From assembly GCA_040878035.1 (NCBI GenBank), contig JBBDMX010000090.1, positions 1 through 64,000 of the forward strand: a stretch of DNA of 64,000 nucleotides, read 5' to 3'. The DNA is from JBBDMX01 sp040878035 (GTDB taxonomy: Bacteria > Planctomycetota > Phycisphaerae > Phycisphaerales > Phycisphaeraceae). The first letter of the stretch is position 1. Each line of letters starts with the position of its first letter. Below the pieces are notes generated by a model that saw nothing but the letters and a program-made list of their open reading frames with translations, ran no database searches and had not been told where the DNA came from. Shown here piece after piece: positions 52,068 through 60,343 of the stretch. The position numbers and the translations under genes are program-made.

Positions 52068-52175
52068 CCATCTTGGCGGCGCTCAAATGCAGAGCGCAGG
52101 CCGATGTTTCGTCGGCCGGGTCTCCATGGACCTGTAGAGAGGCAGAGTCAGGATTCGCAATCCTGAGCAAGATGG
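52068..52175 (+). ncRNA. Retron msr-msd RNA (candidate)
   Basis: About 108 nt. The ends pair: CCATCTTG (52068-52075, a1) with CAAGATGG (52168-52175, a2). Next to a1 comes GCG, where the branching G is expected. Two hairpins follow: GCGCTC/GAGCGC with a 7-nt loop (52079-52097), and GGCCGATGTTTCGTCGGCC (52099-52117), whose TTTCG loop resembles the second msr hairpin of the E. coli retron Ec86 as I remember it. The remaining ~50 nt would be msd, ending in TCAGGATTCGCAATCCTGA (8-bp stem, 52148-52166). The reverse transcriptase starts 58 bp downstream. Size is at the short end for retrons. The boundaries are inferred from folding by eye. Confidence 0.7.
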
Positions 52176-52233
52176 CGCGGGCGATGGGTTAGCGCCCCTG
52201 GCCCGCTTTGGCAGAACACACAGGGGTCAGGCC

Positions 52234-53202
52234 ATGGGGTTCTGGGACTCACTCAAACAAGCGTTCGGCGGCGACAAGGCGGAGCGACTTCCGCCAGCCG
52301 ACCAGGGCCACAGCCTCGACGAACTGGCGAGACGCCTGGGCGTCGCCCCCGACGCGCTGCTCGCCTTCAAGCCTGCCTATCGCCAGTTCACCATCGCCAA
52401 GCGCACCGGCGGCCGGCGCACCATCACCGCGCCCGACGAGGCGACCAAGGATATGCAGCGACGCATCCTGCATCGCCTGCTGGCGAAACTGCACGTTCAC
52501 CCGGCCGCGATGGGTTTCGAAAAAGGCAAGTCCATCGCCACGCACGCCCTCTTACACAGCAACCAGGCGGTGGTCGTGCGCATGGACATCCGCGACTTTT
52601 TCCCTTCGACTACCAGCGTTCGCATCGCCGCCTACTTCCGCCGCATCGGCTGGAATCAGCAGGCCGCCGACACGCTGGTGCGCCTGTGCACGCACGAGGG
52701 CGGCTTGCCCCAGGGCGCCCCGACCAGCCCGCGGCTGGCGAACCTGGTCAACTATCGCCTGGATACGCGCCTGCACGCAGCCGCGGCGCAAAGCGAACTG
52801 GTGTCGATCAACCCCAGGACGCTCCAGCGCGTGTCCTCCGCGCACGCCCTTCCCGCCATCACCTACAGCCGCTACGCCGACGACCTGACGTTCTCCTTCG
52901 CCTGCGATGATCGCGACGCCGTGCAAAGCATCATCCGTCTCACCAAGCTCGTGGTCCGGGACGAAGGCTACCGTCTGCACACCGCCAAGAAGCTGCGCAT
53001 CATGCGCCGGCACGATCGCCAGATCGTCACCGGCCTGGTGGTCAACCAGCGTGTCGCCCTGCCGCGCCATTGCCGCCGCTGGCTGCGCGCCGTGGATCAC
53101 CACCAGCGCACGGGCCAGCCCGCCACGCTCACGCCGCAGCAACTCGCCGGCTGGCGGGCACTACAGGCAATGATTCAGCAGCAGACTGCGCCAGCGTCGT
53201 GA
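52234..53202 (+). CDS. Retron-type reverse transcriptase
   Basis: Protein of 322 residues that would copy the upstream RNA into branched msDNA. The palm motifs are present: RMDIRDFFPS (Asp118), LCTHEGGLPQGAPTSP (about 151-166) and YSRYADDLTF (catalytic Asp216/217). Two retron hallmarks are visible: HALLH at 104-108, a variant of the NAxxH motif with His for Asn, and IVTGLVVN at 264-271 (VTG). The N-terminal 50 residues include an unusual amphipathic start (MGFWDSLKQAFGG). The length fits retron RTs; no C-terminal fusion exists. AGGGG lies about 8 bases before the ATG. The next gene (glnS) is convergent, so no effector is linked downstream. Confidence 0.9.
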   Translation: MGFWDSLKQAFGGDKAERLPPADQGHSLDELARRLGVAPDALLAFKPAYRQFTIAKRTGGRRTITAPDEATKDMQRRILHRLLAKLHVHPAAMGFEKGKSIATHALLHSNQAVVVRMDIRDFFPSTTSVRIAAYFRRIGWNQQAADTLVRLCTHEGGLPQGAPTSPRLANLVNYRLDTRLHAAAAQSELVSINPRTLQRVSSAHALPAITYSRYADDLTFSFACDDRDAVQSIIRLTKLVVRDEGYRLHTAKKLRIMRRHDRQIVTGLVVNQRVALPRHCRRWLRAVDHHQRTGQPATLTPQQLAGWRALQAMIQQQTAPAS

Positions 53203-53233
53203 CATCGCCTGGCACGGCGCGACTCGCTCAGAC

Positions 53234-54973
<1,740 letters not shown>

Positions 54974-55034
54974 AATGCTGTCCTTCAGGGGGGCAGTATG
55001 CAGCAGTATACAGGGCAAAGTGAAACGCGCCATC

Positions 55035-55117
55035 AAGCCGGGGCAAAGGCTTAGCGCCGCCCCGGGTCTTGCGCGCCACGTCCGACCCGGGGCGGCGCGA
55101 AGCCTCTGCCCCGGCTT
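55035..55117. repeat. Large inverted repeat between glnS and gltX
   Basis: Arms 55035-55068 and 55084-55117 (34 bp each) are complementary except at two positions, around a 15-nt loop. It occupies about half of the 185-bp divergent gap and begins 62 bp upstream of glnS. Each transcript starting outside it would carry a very stable 5' hairpin. Confidence 0.9.
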
Positions 55118-55158
55118 GGGCATCGCCCAATCGCCAAATTCACTTACAATCACGCGCG

Positions 55159-56793
55159 ATGCCACGCCCCGCCAATAATGTCGTCACCCGCTTTGCCCCC
55201 AGCCCCACCGGTCACCTGCACATCGGCGGGGCACGCACCGCTTTGTTCAACTGGGCCTTTGCCCGCCGGCATGGCGGAACCTTCATCTTGCGCATCGAGG
55301 ACACTGACAAGGCGCGGTCCACACGCGAGGCGACTCACGGCATTATTGAAGACCTGCAATGGTTGGGCATCGACTGGGACGAGGGACCGAACCCCGTCAC
55401 CTCGGATGTGTATGACGTCACGTCGCAAAAGGGCCCGCATGGCCCTTACTTCCAAAGCCAGCGGGATCATCTTTACAAGCAATACCTTCAGAAGCTGCGC
55501 GATCTGGGCCGGGTCTACGACGACGCGGCCGGGGGAGGCGCGGTGCGCTTCCGCATGGCTGAGAGCGACATCACGGTTCACGACCTGGTGCTGGGTGACG
55601 TGACGATCAAGCGCGAGCAATTGGAGGACTTCGTCATCGTCAAGAGCGACGGCGGCCCCACGTTCCACTTTGCCAATATCGTGGACGATGCCGAGATGAA
55701 GGTGACGCACGTGCTGCGGGCGCAGGAGCACTTGATGAACACGCCCAAGCACGTGGCGATGTTCGACGCCCTGGGCATTCCGCGCCCGCAATACGCCCAC
55801 ATGCCGCTGATCTTCAATCCGGACGGGTCGAAGATGAGTAAACGCGATAAGGCCAAGGCGGCGCGCCAGGCAGCGCTCACATGGATTAAGCAACCAGGCC
55901 AATCCGAAGCTCTACTGATCGAAATCTGCCTCAAACGAGAAAAACAGTTGGCATCCCTCGATCCGGACAGCAGACGGATTACGGAAGCGGACATCAAGGC
56001 ATTCCTACAGAAGAAATCGGATTCATCCGACGTAGCGCAACTCATCGCCGATGCGCAGGTGCTTGCGATTCCCCTGCCCGAAATCGATGTGCATGATTTC
56101 AGAATGAGCGGTTATCTTCCCAATGTAATTCTGAATTACATCGCACTACTGGGCTGGTCGCCTCCGGACAAGGATGTGGGGGGTGAACGTTTCAGCAAGG
56201 ATTTTATGGCGCAGCATTTCGCATTGGAAGGCATCGGCAAGAGCAATGCCAAGTTCGATCGCAACAAATTGCTGGCGTTCAATGCCGAAGCCTTGCAAGG
56301 CATGCCACCTGAGCAGTTTTCCGCATTGCTGCGAGACCACCTTGATGCACGGCATCCCGGCTCGTTCGATTCGATCTACACCGATGCGTCCAAGATGGAA
56401 CTCTTCGCGCGGGCCTATCAGCCGCGCACACGCATACTGAGCGATCCGCCAACGATGGGCCGGTTCTTCGTCGAGGCACCCAATGGCTACGACGAGAAGG
56501 CCGTGAACAAGGTCTTACGCAAGAACGACAACGCCGGCTTCGCCGTGCTGCGTGAGTTGCTGCCGCTCTTGGAGCAGCTTGCCCCGTGGGATGCGGTGAC
56601 GATCCATCGGTTCATCGAGGAGGAGGCGACGCGCAGCGGGCGCGGCATGGGCGACATCGCCCAGCCGTTGCGAGTCGCAGTCTCCGGCGGCACGATCAGC
56701 CCGCCCATCAACGACACGCTGGCGATCCTTGGCCGCGATGAGACGGTCGCCCGCATCCGCCATTGTCTTGCTCACCACGGAGCGCTGACATGA
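55159..56793 (+). CDS. gltX: Glutamate-tRNA ligase with a large internal insertion
   Basis: Protein of 544 residues. Motifs: TRFAPSPTGHLHIGGARTAL (HIGH region), LRIEDTDKARS, and the signature loop SKMSKRDKAKAAR at about 225. In most GluRS the segment GYLPxxLLNYLALLGWSP follows within a dozen residues; here about 88 residues (55846-56109) intervene before GYLPNVILNYIALLGWSP. The insert is helical (EALLIEICLKREKQ, EADIKAFLQKKSDSSD) and this part of the gene is visibly less GC-rich than the rest. The start at 55159 directly precedes the class I core. It overlaps the EVE gene by 4 bp (ATGA). Confidence 0.92.
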   Translation: MPRPANNVVTRFAPSPTGHLHIGGARTALFNWAFARRHGGTFILRIEDTDKARSTREATHGIIEDLQWLGIDWDEGPNPVTSDVYDVTSQKGPHGPYFQSQRDHLYKQYLQKLRDLGRVYDDAAGGGAVRFRMAESDITVHDLVLGDVTIKREQLEDFVIVKSDGGPTFHFANIVDDAEMKVTHVLRAQEHLMNTPKHVAMFDALGIPRPQYAHMPLIFNPDGSKMSKRDKAKAARQAALTWIKQPGQSEALLIEICLKREKQLASLDPDSRRITEADIKAFLQKKSDSSDVAQLIADAQVLAIPLPEIDVHDFRMSGYLPNVILNYIALLGWSPPDKDVGGERFSKDFMAQHFALEGIGKSNAKFDRNKLLAFNAEALQGMPPEQFSALLRDHLDARHPGSFDSIYTDASKMELFARAYQPRTRILSDPPTMGRFFVEAPNGYDEKAVNKVLRKNDNAGFAVLRELLPLLEQLAPWDAVTIHRFIEEEATRSGRGMGDIAQPLRVAVSGGTISPPINDTLAILGRDETVARIRHCLAHHGALT

Positions 56794-57209
56794 ACTACTG
56801 GCTTCTCAAAACCGAACCGTCGGCATGGTCCTGGCGGGATCAACTCGCCGCCCCGCGCAAGACCACCGACTGGACCGGCGTCACCAACGCCGCGGCCCAG
56901 AAAAACATCCGCGCCATGGCCAAGGGCGACCTGGCCTTTTTCTATCACACCGGCGACGAAAAACAGATCGTCGGCATCGTCCAGGTAAGCAAAGCCCCGT
57001 CCCCTGACCCCAGCGACGCCGCCGGCAAACTGCACGTGATCGACATCAGGGCCCTGCGCCAGGTCAAGAAGCCCGTCACCCTGGCGCAGATCAAAGCCGA
57101 CGCCAAACTGGCTCACCTGGCGCTGGTCAAGCAATCCCGCCTCTCGGTCGTGCCCATCGACGTTGCGTCGTGGCAGCGAATCTGCAAGATGGCGGAAACC
57201 GAGCTGTAA
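56790..57209 (+). CDS. EVE-domain protein
   Basis: Protein of 139 residues, nearly all one EVE domain: MNYWLLKTEPSAWSWRDQL at the start, WTGVTNAAAQKNIRAMAKGD and FFYHTGDEKQIVGIVQV in the middle. This PUA-like fold binds modified bases in DNA or RNA (for example methylcytosine or modified pyrimidines), an inference from the family. It overlaps gltX by 4 bp and is therefore translated from the same message. Its presence after a tRNA synthetase might hint at RNA, but EVE genes have many neighbours. Confidence 0.9.
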   Translation: MNYWLLKTEPSAWSWRDQLAAPRKTTDWTGVTNAAAQKNIRAMAKGDLAFFYHTGDEKQIVGIVQVSKAPSPDPSDAAGKLHVIDIRALRQVKKPVTLAQIKADAKLAHLALVKQSRLSVVPIDVASWQRICKMAETEL

Positions 57210-57333
57210 AGAGATTTCGGATTTCGGATTTCGGATTTGGCGTTCCACTGTGGAATTCCTCGGGAACGCCCAGTTCGAATTCCGCATGAAATCCGACATC
57301 CGCAATCCGAAATCCGAAATTCCAACGGAGTGT
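57210..57333. repeat. Heptanucleotide array 7 (TTCGGAT), inverted pair
   Basis: Three to four units of TTCGGAT on the plus strand (57213-57238), a spacer with GCGTTCC/GGAACGC pairing, then inverted units (GCAATCCGAAATCCGAAAT) ending about 12 bp before the kinase ATG. The layout copies that of array 6. Confidence 0.9.
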
Positions 57334-57337
57334 TTGA

Positions 57338-58273
57338 ATGTCCCTGATCGTCACCGGCAGTATTGGCATTGACAGCATCGAGGCCCCCACGGGCACCGTC
57401 GACGACGTGCTGGGCGGCTCGGCGATTTACTTTGCCGCGGCGGCGAGCTTCTTCGGCGATGTGCGCCTGGTCGGCGCCGTCGGCGAGGATTTCCCCGCGT
57501 CCTTTCTCGACACCTTCCGCCATTTCAAGGTCGATCTGGCGGGCCTGGAGCAACGCCGGGGCAGCAAGACCTTCCGCTGGCGCGGCAAGTATCACCAGGA
57601 CATGAACCGCCGCGATACGCTCAGCGTCGAACTCAACGTGCTGGCGGAAAAGCTGCCGCCCGTGCCGCAGGCGTATCGCGACAGCCAGTACATCTTCCTG
57701 GCCAACACGCACCCCGCCGGCCAGCTCGAGTTGCTGGCACAGTTTCCCAATCACCGGCTGGTCGTGGCCGACACCATGGACCTGTGGATCGCCAACGAAC
57801 GGCCGACGCTGCTGGAGCTTCTAAAACAGGTTGACGGCCTGGTGCTCAACTACGAGGAGTCGTTCCAGCTCACGGGCAAGACCAACATCGTGCATGCCGC
57901 CGAAGCGGTGATGGCCATGGGGCCGGCGTTCGTGGTGATCAAGAAAGGTGAGCACGGGGCGTTTCTGATGCTGGACAAGCACGCGGTGGCGTTGCCGGCC
58001 TACGCGGCACGCGACGTGGTGGACCCGACCGGCGCCGGCGACAGTTTTGCGGGCGGCATGATGGGCTACCTGGCGACCCGCGCCGGGCAAAGCTATGACC
58101 AGGCGCCGTCCCTGCGCGACCTGCGCATGGCCATGGCCTACGGCACCATCGTCGCCAGCTACAACATCGAGGCCTTCAGCCTCGGCCGCATGCTCAAGCT
58201 CACCCGCAAGGACCTGGACGACCGCATGGCGGATTACTGCCGGATGCTGATGATTAATGACGACTCAAGGTGA
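57338..58273 (+). CDS. PfkB-family sugar/nucleoside kinase
   Basis: Protein of 311 residues. The signatures are SLIVTGSIGIDSI and GGSAIYFAAAASFFGDVRLVG at the N terminus (substrate-binding Gly-Gly) and VVDPTGAGDSFAGGMMG near residue 227-242 with catalytic Asp235. LVLNYEES and VVIKKGEHGA lie between. The family phosphorylates ribose, fructose, adenosine or related substrates; the short lid (DMNRRDTLSVELN) does not decide. The start lies right after the inverted heptamer array; GGAG (AACGGAG) is about ten bases upstream. A MITE-like element follows it. Confidence 0.88.
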   Translation: MSLIVTGSIGIDSIEAPTGTVDDVLGGSAIYFAAAASFFGDVRLVGAVGEDFPASFLDTFRHFKVDLAGLEQRRGSKTFRWRGKYHQDMNRRDTLSVELNVLAEKLPPVPQAYRDSQYIFLANTHPAGQLELLAQFPNHRLVVADTMDLWIANERPTLLELLKQVDGLVLNYEESFQLTGKTNIVHAAEAVMAMGPAFVVIKKGEHGAFLMLDKHAVALPAYAARDVVDPTGAGDSFAGGMMGYLATRAGQSYDQAPSLRDLRMAMAYGTIVASYNIEAFSLGRMLKLTRKDLDDRMADYCRMLMINDDSR

Positions 58274-58288
58274 TCTGGCGAGGGCATA

Positions 58289-58411
58289 TGGAGTGCGGCG
58301 GCCTTGACGCCGCTTTGGCTCGACCACAAGCGTCTTTGGCTCAGCGGATCAGCGTCACAGCTTCGGCGGCTCCGCCGCAAGCCAAAGCGGGGGCGCTGCC
58401 CCCGCACTCCA
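58289..58411. repeat. Palindromic MITE-like element, copy 3
   Basis: Begins TGGAGTGCGGCGGCCTTGAC and ends CGCTGCCCCCGCACTCCA, with inner GCCGCTTTGGCTCGACCAC and GCCGCAAGCCAAAGCGG. It is 123 bp and shares layout and end sequence with copies 1 and 2. It lies between the kinase gene and the convergent coiled-coil gene. Confidence 0.85.
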
Positions 58412-58441
58412 CAGCAGCGCCCTCGCCCACCTCAGTTGTTT

Positions 58442-59458
58442 TCACCGGCGCTGCTGCCCCGACCTCTGCCCCTGGTGACGCTGGCCTGAGTGGCCTTGAT
58501 GTCCCTGGCTCTTGATCTTGTGCCCATCGCCTAAGCGCTGGCGGAGCAGGTCCAGCGCGCCGTTGCGGCCGTCGATGAAGACCGGCTGGCCGCGATAGTG
58601 CCCGTATCGGCCGTGGTATCGGTAGGGGTAACCATACGGAGAGTCGTAACCGTAGCGGTAATTGCGGTTGTACAGGGCCTCCTGCCGCTGCTGCTGGTAG
58701 GCGGCTTCGCGATAGGCGGCGCTGGCGGAGGCCAGCGCCACGCGGGTCGACTCGGCCTGGCTCTGGGCGCGGTGGAAATTCTCCGTCGCCGCCGCCACCG
58801 CCGGGCTCTGATTCACCTGGCTGTCGATCTGCTGATGAATCTGGCGGACCTCGGCGGCCGCCTGGGCAGCCTGCTGCCGCAAGGGCTCAATCTGATCATC
58901 GCGCACCAGTACTCGCTCTTCCATGGCCGTCACGCGTTCGGCCTGCGCCAGCCGCTGCTGAGCCAATTCCAGGGTCGTCGTCCGCGGCGTGTCCGGATCT
59001 TTGTGTGCCGCGGTGATGCGATCGTCGAACTGGGCCAGCGCCGCCCTGGCCTGTTGGTATTGCGTGTTGCCGGTCAGTTGCCCCAGCGCCTTGTCGCGGG
59101 CCGCCTGATAGGCATCGCGAGTCTGCTTGAGTTCCTGACGCGCTTGGTCCAGGTTCAGCGACCGGCTGAGCTCTTCCTGCGCGGCGGCGCGTGCTTGCCG
59201 CAGTTCCGCGCCTGCGCGGGTCACTTCCTGCTGGGCATTGCTAGCGATTTGACGATTTTGCGCCAAATCGGCGGCACGATCCGGCAAGGACGCCCCGGCA
59301 TTCGTTTCCGCAGCCAGTTCATCCAGCCGGTCCGGCTGGTCGTACTGGCTGTATCCGGACTGGGCATAGGAGATGGCGGCCATGCACGCCCCGGCCAGCA
59401 CCGCCACGACGAGCAATCTCATCACCGCCGAAAACAAACTGATTGGCGAGCGGAGCAT
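58442..59458 (-). CDS. Secreted coiled-coil protein with basic tail
   Basis: Protein of 338 residues. A signal peptide (LLVVAVLAGACMAAISYAQS) is followed by about 210 residues of Ala/Gln/Glu/Arg-rich coiled coil (QEVTRAGAELRQARAAAQEE, LAQQRLAQAERVTAMEERV). A Tyr/Gly-rich linker (NRNYRYGYDSPYGYPYRYHG) and a very basic Gly/His/Gln/Arg tail (KIKSQGHQGHSGQRHQGQRS) finish it. The composition suggests a structural envelope protein that may bind polyanions. No family recognised; a paralogue in other planctomycetes is likely but not checked. Confidence 0.65.
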   Translation of the reverse strand: MLRSPISLFSAVMRLLVVAVLAGACMAAISYAQSGYSQYDQPDRLDELAAETNAGASLPDRAADLAQNRQIASNAQQEVTRAGAELRQARAAAQEELSRSLNLDQARQELKQTRDAYQAARDKALGQLTGNTQYQQARAALAQFDDRITAAHKDPDTPRTTTLELAQQRLAQAERVTAMEERVLVRDDQIEPLRQQAAQAAAEVRQIHQQIDSQVNQSPAVAAATENFHRAQSQAESTRVALASASAAYREAAYQQQRQEALYNRNYRYGYDSPYGYPYRYHGRYGHYRGQPVFIDGRNGALDLLRQRLGDGHKIKSQGHQGHSGQRHQGQRSGQQRR

Positions 59459-59586
59459 GGTTCTGCTCCTTTCTACGCTGCCAATCGATTTTAGGCGGGC
59501 ACCCTTGCGGACGTCTACGTGCTACCGGGGATTTGCATGGGCTCCCACGCCGGGCCTGAAGACCCGGATTTCCGGAAATGCGAAAT

Positions 59587-59614
59587 CCGGACCTTCGGAA
59601 GACCTCAGGTCCGG
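59587..59614 (-). terminator. Hairpin downstream of the cyclophilin gene
   Basis: CCGGACCT and AGGTCCGG form a perfect 8-bp stem with a 12-nt loop, 25 bp after the cyclophilin stop on the minus strand. It is preceded by further partial pairs (GGGCCTGAAGACCCGG). No U-run is present, so a terminator role is weakly supported. Confidence 0.4.
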
Positions 59615-59638
59615 CTTGGCAGCCCAGGGAAGCGGCCG

Positions 59639-60124
59639 CTATTCGCTGAGCACCGTGGCTTTGGTGATCGTCGGCGCTTTTACCGGCGTGCCAGCCTGGC
59701 GGTCCTGTAACGGCAGGCCGCCGAGTTTGTCCACCACGTCCAGCCCGTCGATCACCTTGCCAAAGGCGGTGTACTGCTTGTCCAAGTGCTGGCAGTGCTC
59801 GCGCGAGAGGCAGACGAAGAATTGCGAGCCGCCTGAGTCCGGATGGGCTGAGCGTGCCATCGACAGGACGCCTTTTTCGTGTTTGCGGTCGTTGAACTCG
59901 GCCTTGACGCTCCAGCCGGGGCCGCCGGTGCCGTCGCCCTTGGGGCAGCCGCCCTGGATGACAAAGCCCGGCAGGATGCGGTGGAACGTCAGGCCGTCGT
60001 AGAAGCCGGACTTGGCGAGTTTGAGGAAATTCGCCGCATGCTTGGGCGCCACGTCGGGCCAGAGCTCGATTTTGAGGGTGCCTTCGGAGGTTTGGAGTTC
60101 AACTTGGGGATTAGCTTGGGGCAT
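59639..60124 (-). CDS. Peptidyl-prolyl cis-trans isomerase (cyclophilin)
   Basis: Protein of 161 residues. The cyclophilin core is clear: VELQTSEGTLKIELWPDVAP, FYDGLTFHRILPGFVIQGG (catalytic Arg in FHR), and SGGSQFFVCLSREHCQHLDK with the Phe and Gln of the active site. It lacks a signal peptide, so it is cytoplasmic and probably assists folding. AAAGGAATCCG precedes the ATG at 60124. It is monocistronic. Confidence 0.93.
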   Translation of the reverse strand: MPQANPQVELQTSEGTLKIELWPDVAPKHAANFLKLAKSGFYDGLTFHRILPGFVIQGGCPKGDGTGGPGWSVKAEFNDRKHEKGVLSMARSAHPDSGGSQFFVCLSREHCQHLDKQYTAFGKVIDGLDVVDKLGGLPLQDRQAGTPVKAPTITKATVLSE

Positions 60125-60170
60125 CGGATTCCTTTCGCGGGTGACGTTTTGCACAAGGTTAGCACGTCTG

Positions 60171-60212
60171 GCCGCTTGCGGCTTAGCGTCCGGAAGCTAA
60201 GCCGCAAGCGGC
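60171..60212. repeat. Perfect 17-bp inverted repeat (GCCGCTTGCGGCTTAGC)
   Basis: Arms 60171-60187 and 60196-60212 are exact complements with an 8-nt loop. The right arm (GCTAAGCCGCAAGCGGC) recurs alone at 63581-63597, upstream of purD. It lies in the divergent gap between the cyclophilin gene and the next exported-protein gene. Confidence 0.8.
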
Positions 60213-60343
60213 TGACTTTCCTCCCTGTTGCCCGCCGCGTCACTGCGGCTTAAGCTAAGTCGCGTGCCGCCGTTTGTTGCCGCGGCGTGTTTGGGGTCGC
60301 TCAATGTCTGCCGCCAGGGTATGCGCGAGCAAGGAGACTTTCT

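Noticed and set aside
52134..52206. tRNA-like gene in the gap before the reverse transcriptase
   Set aside because: The CAGGATTCGCAATCCTG hairpin superficially resembles a tRNA arm, but no acceptor stem, D arm or T loop can be assembled; the retron RNA explains the structure better.
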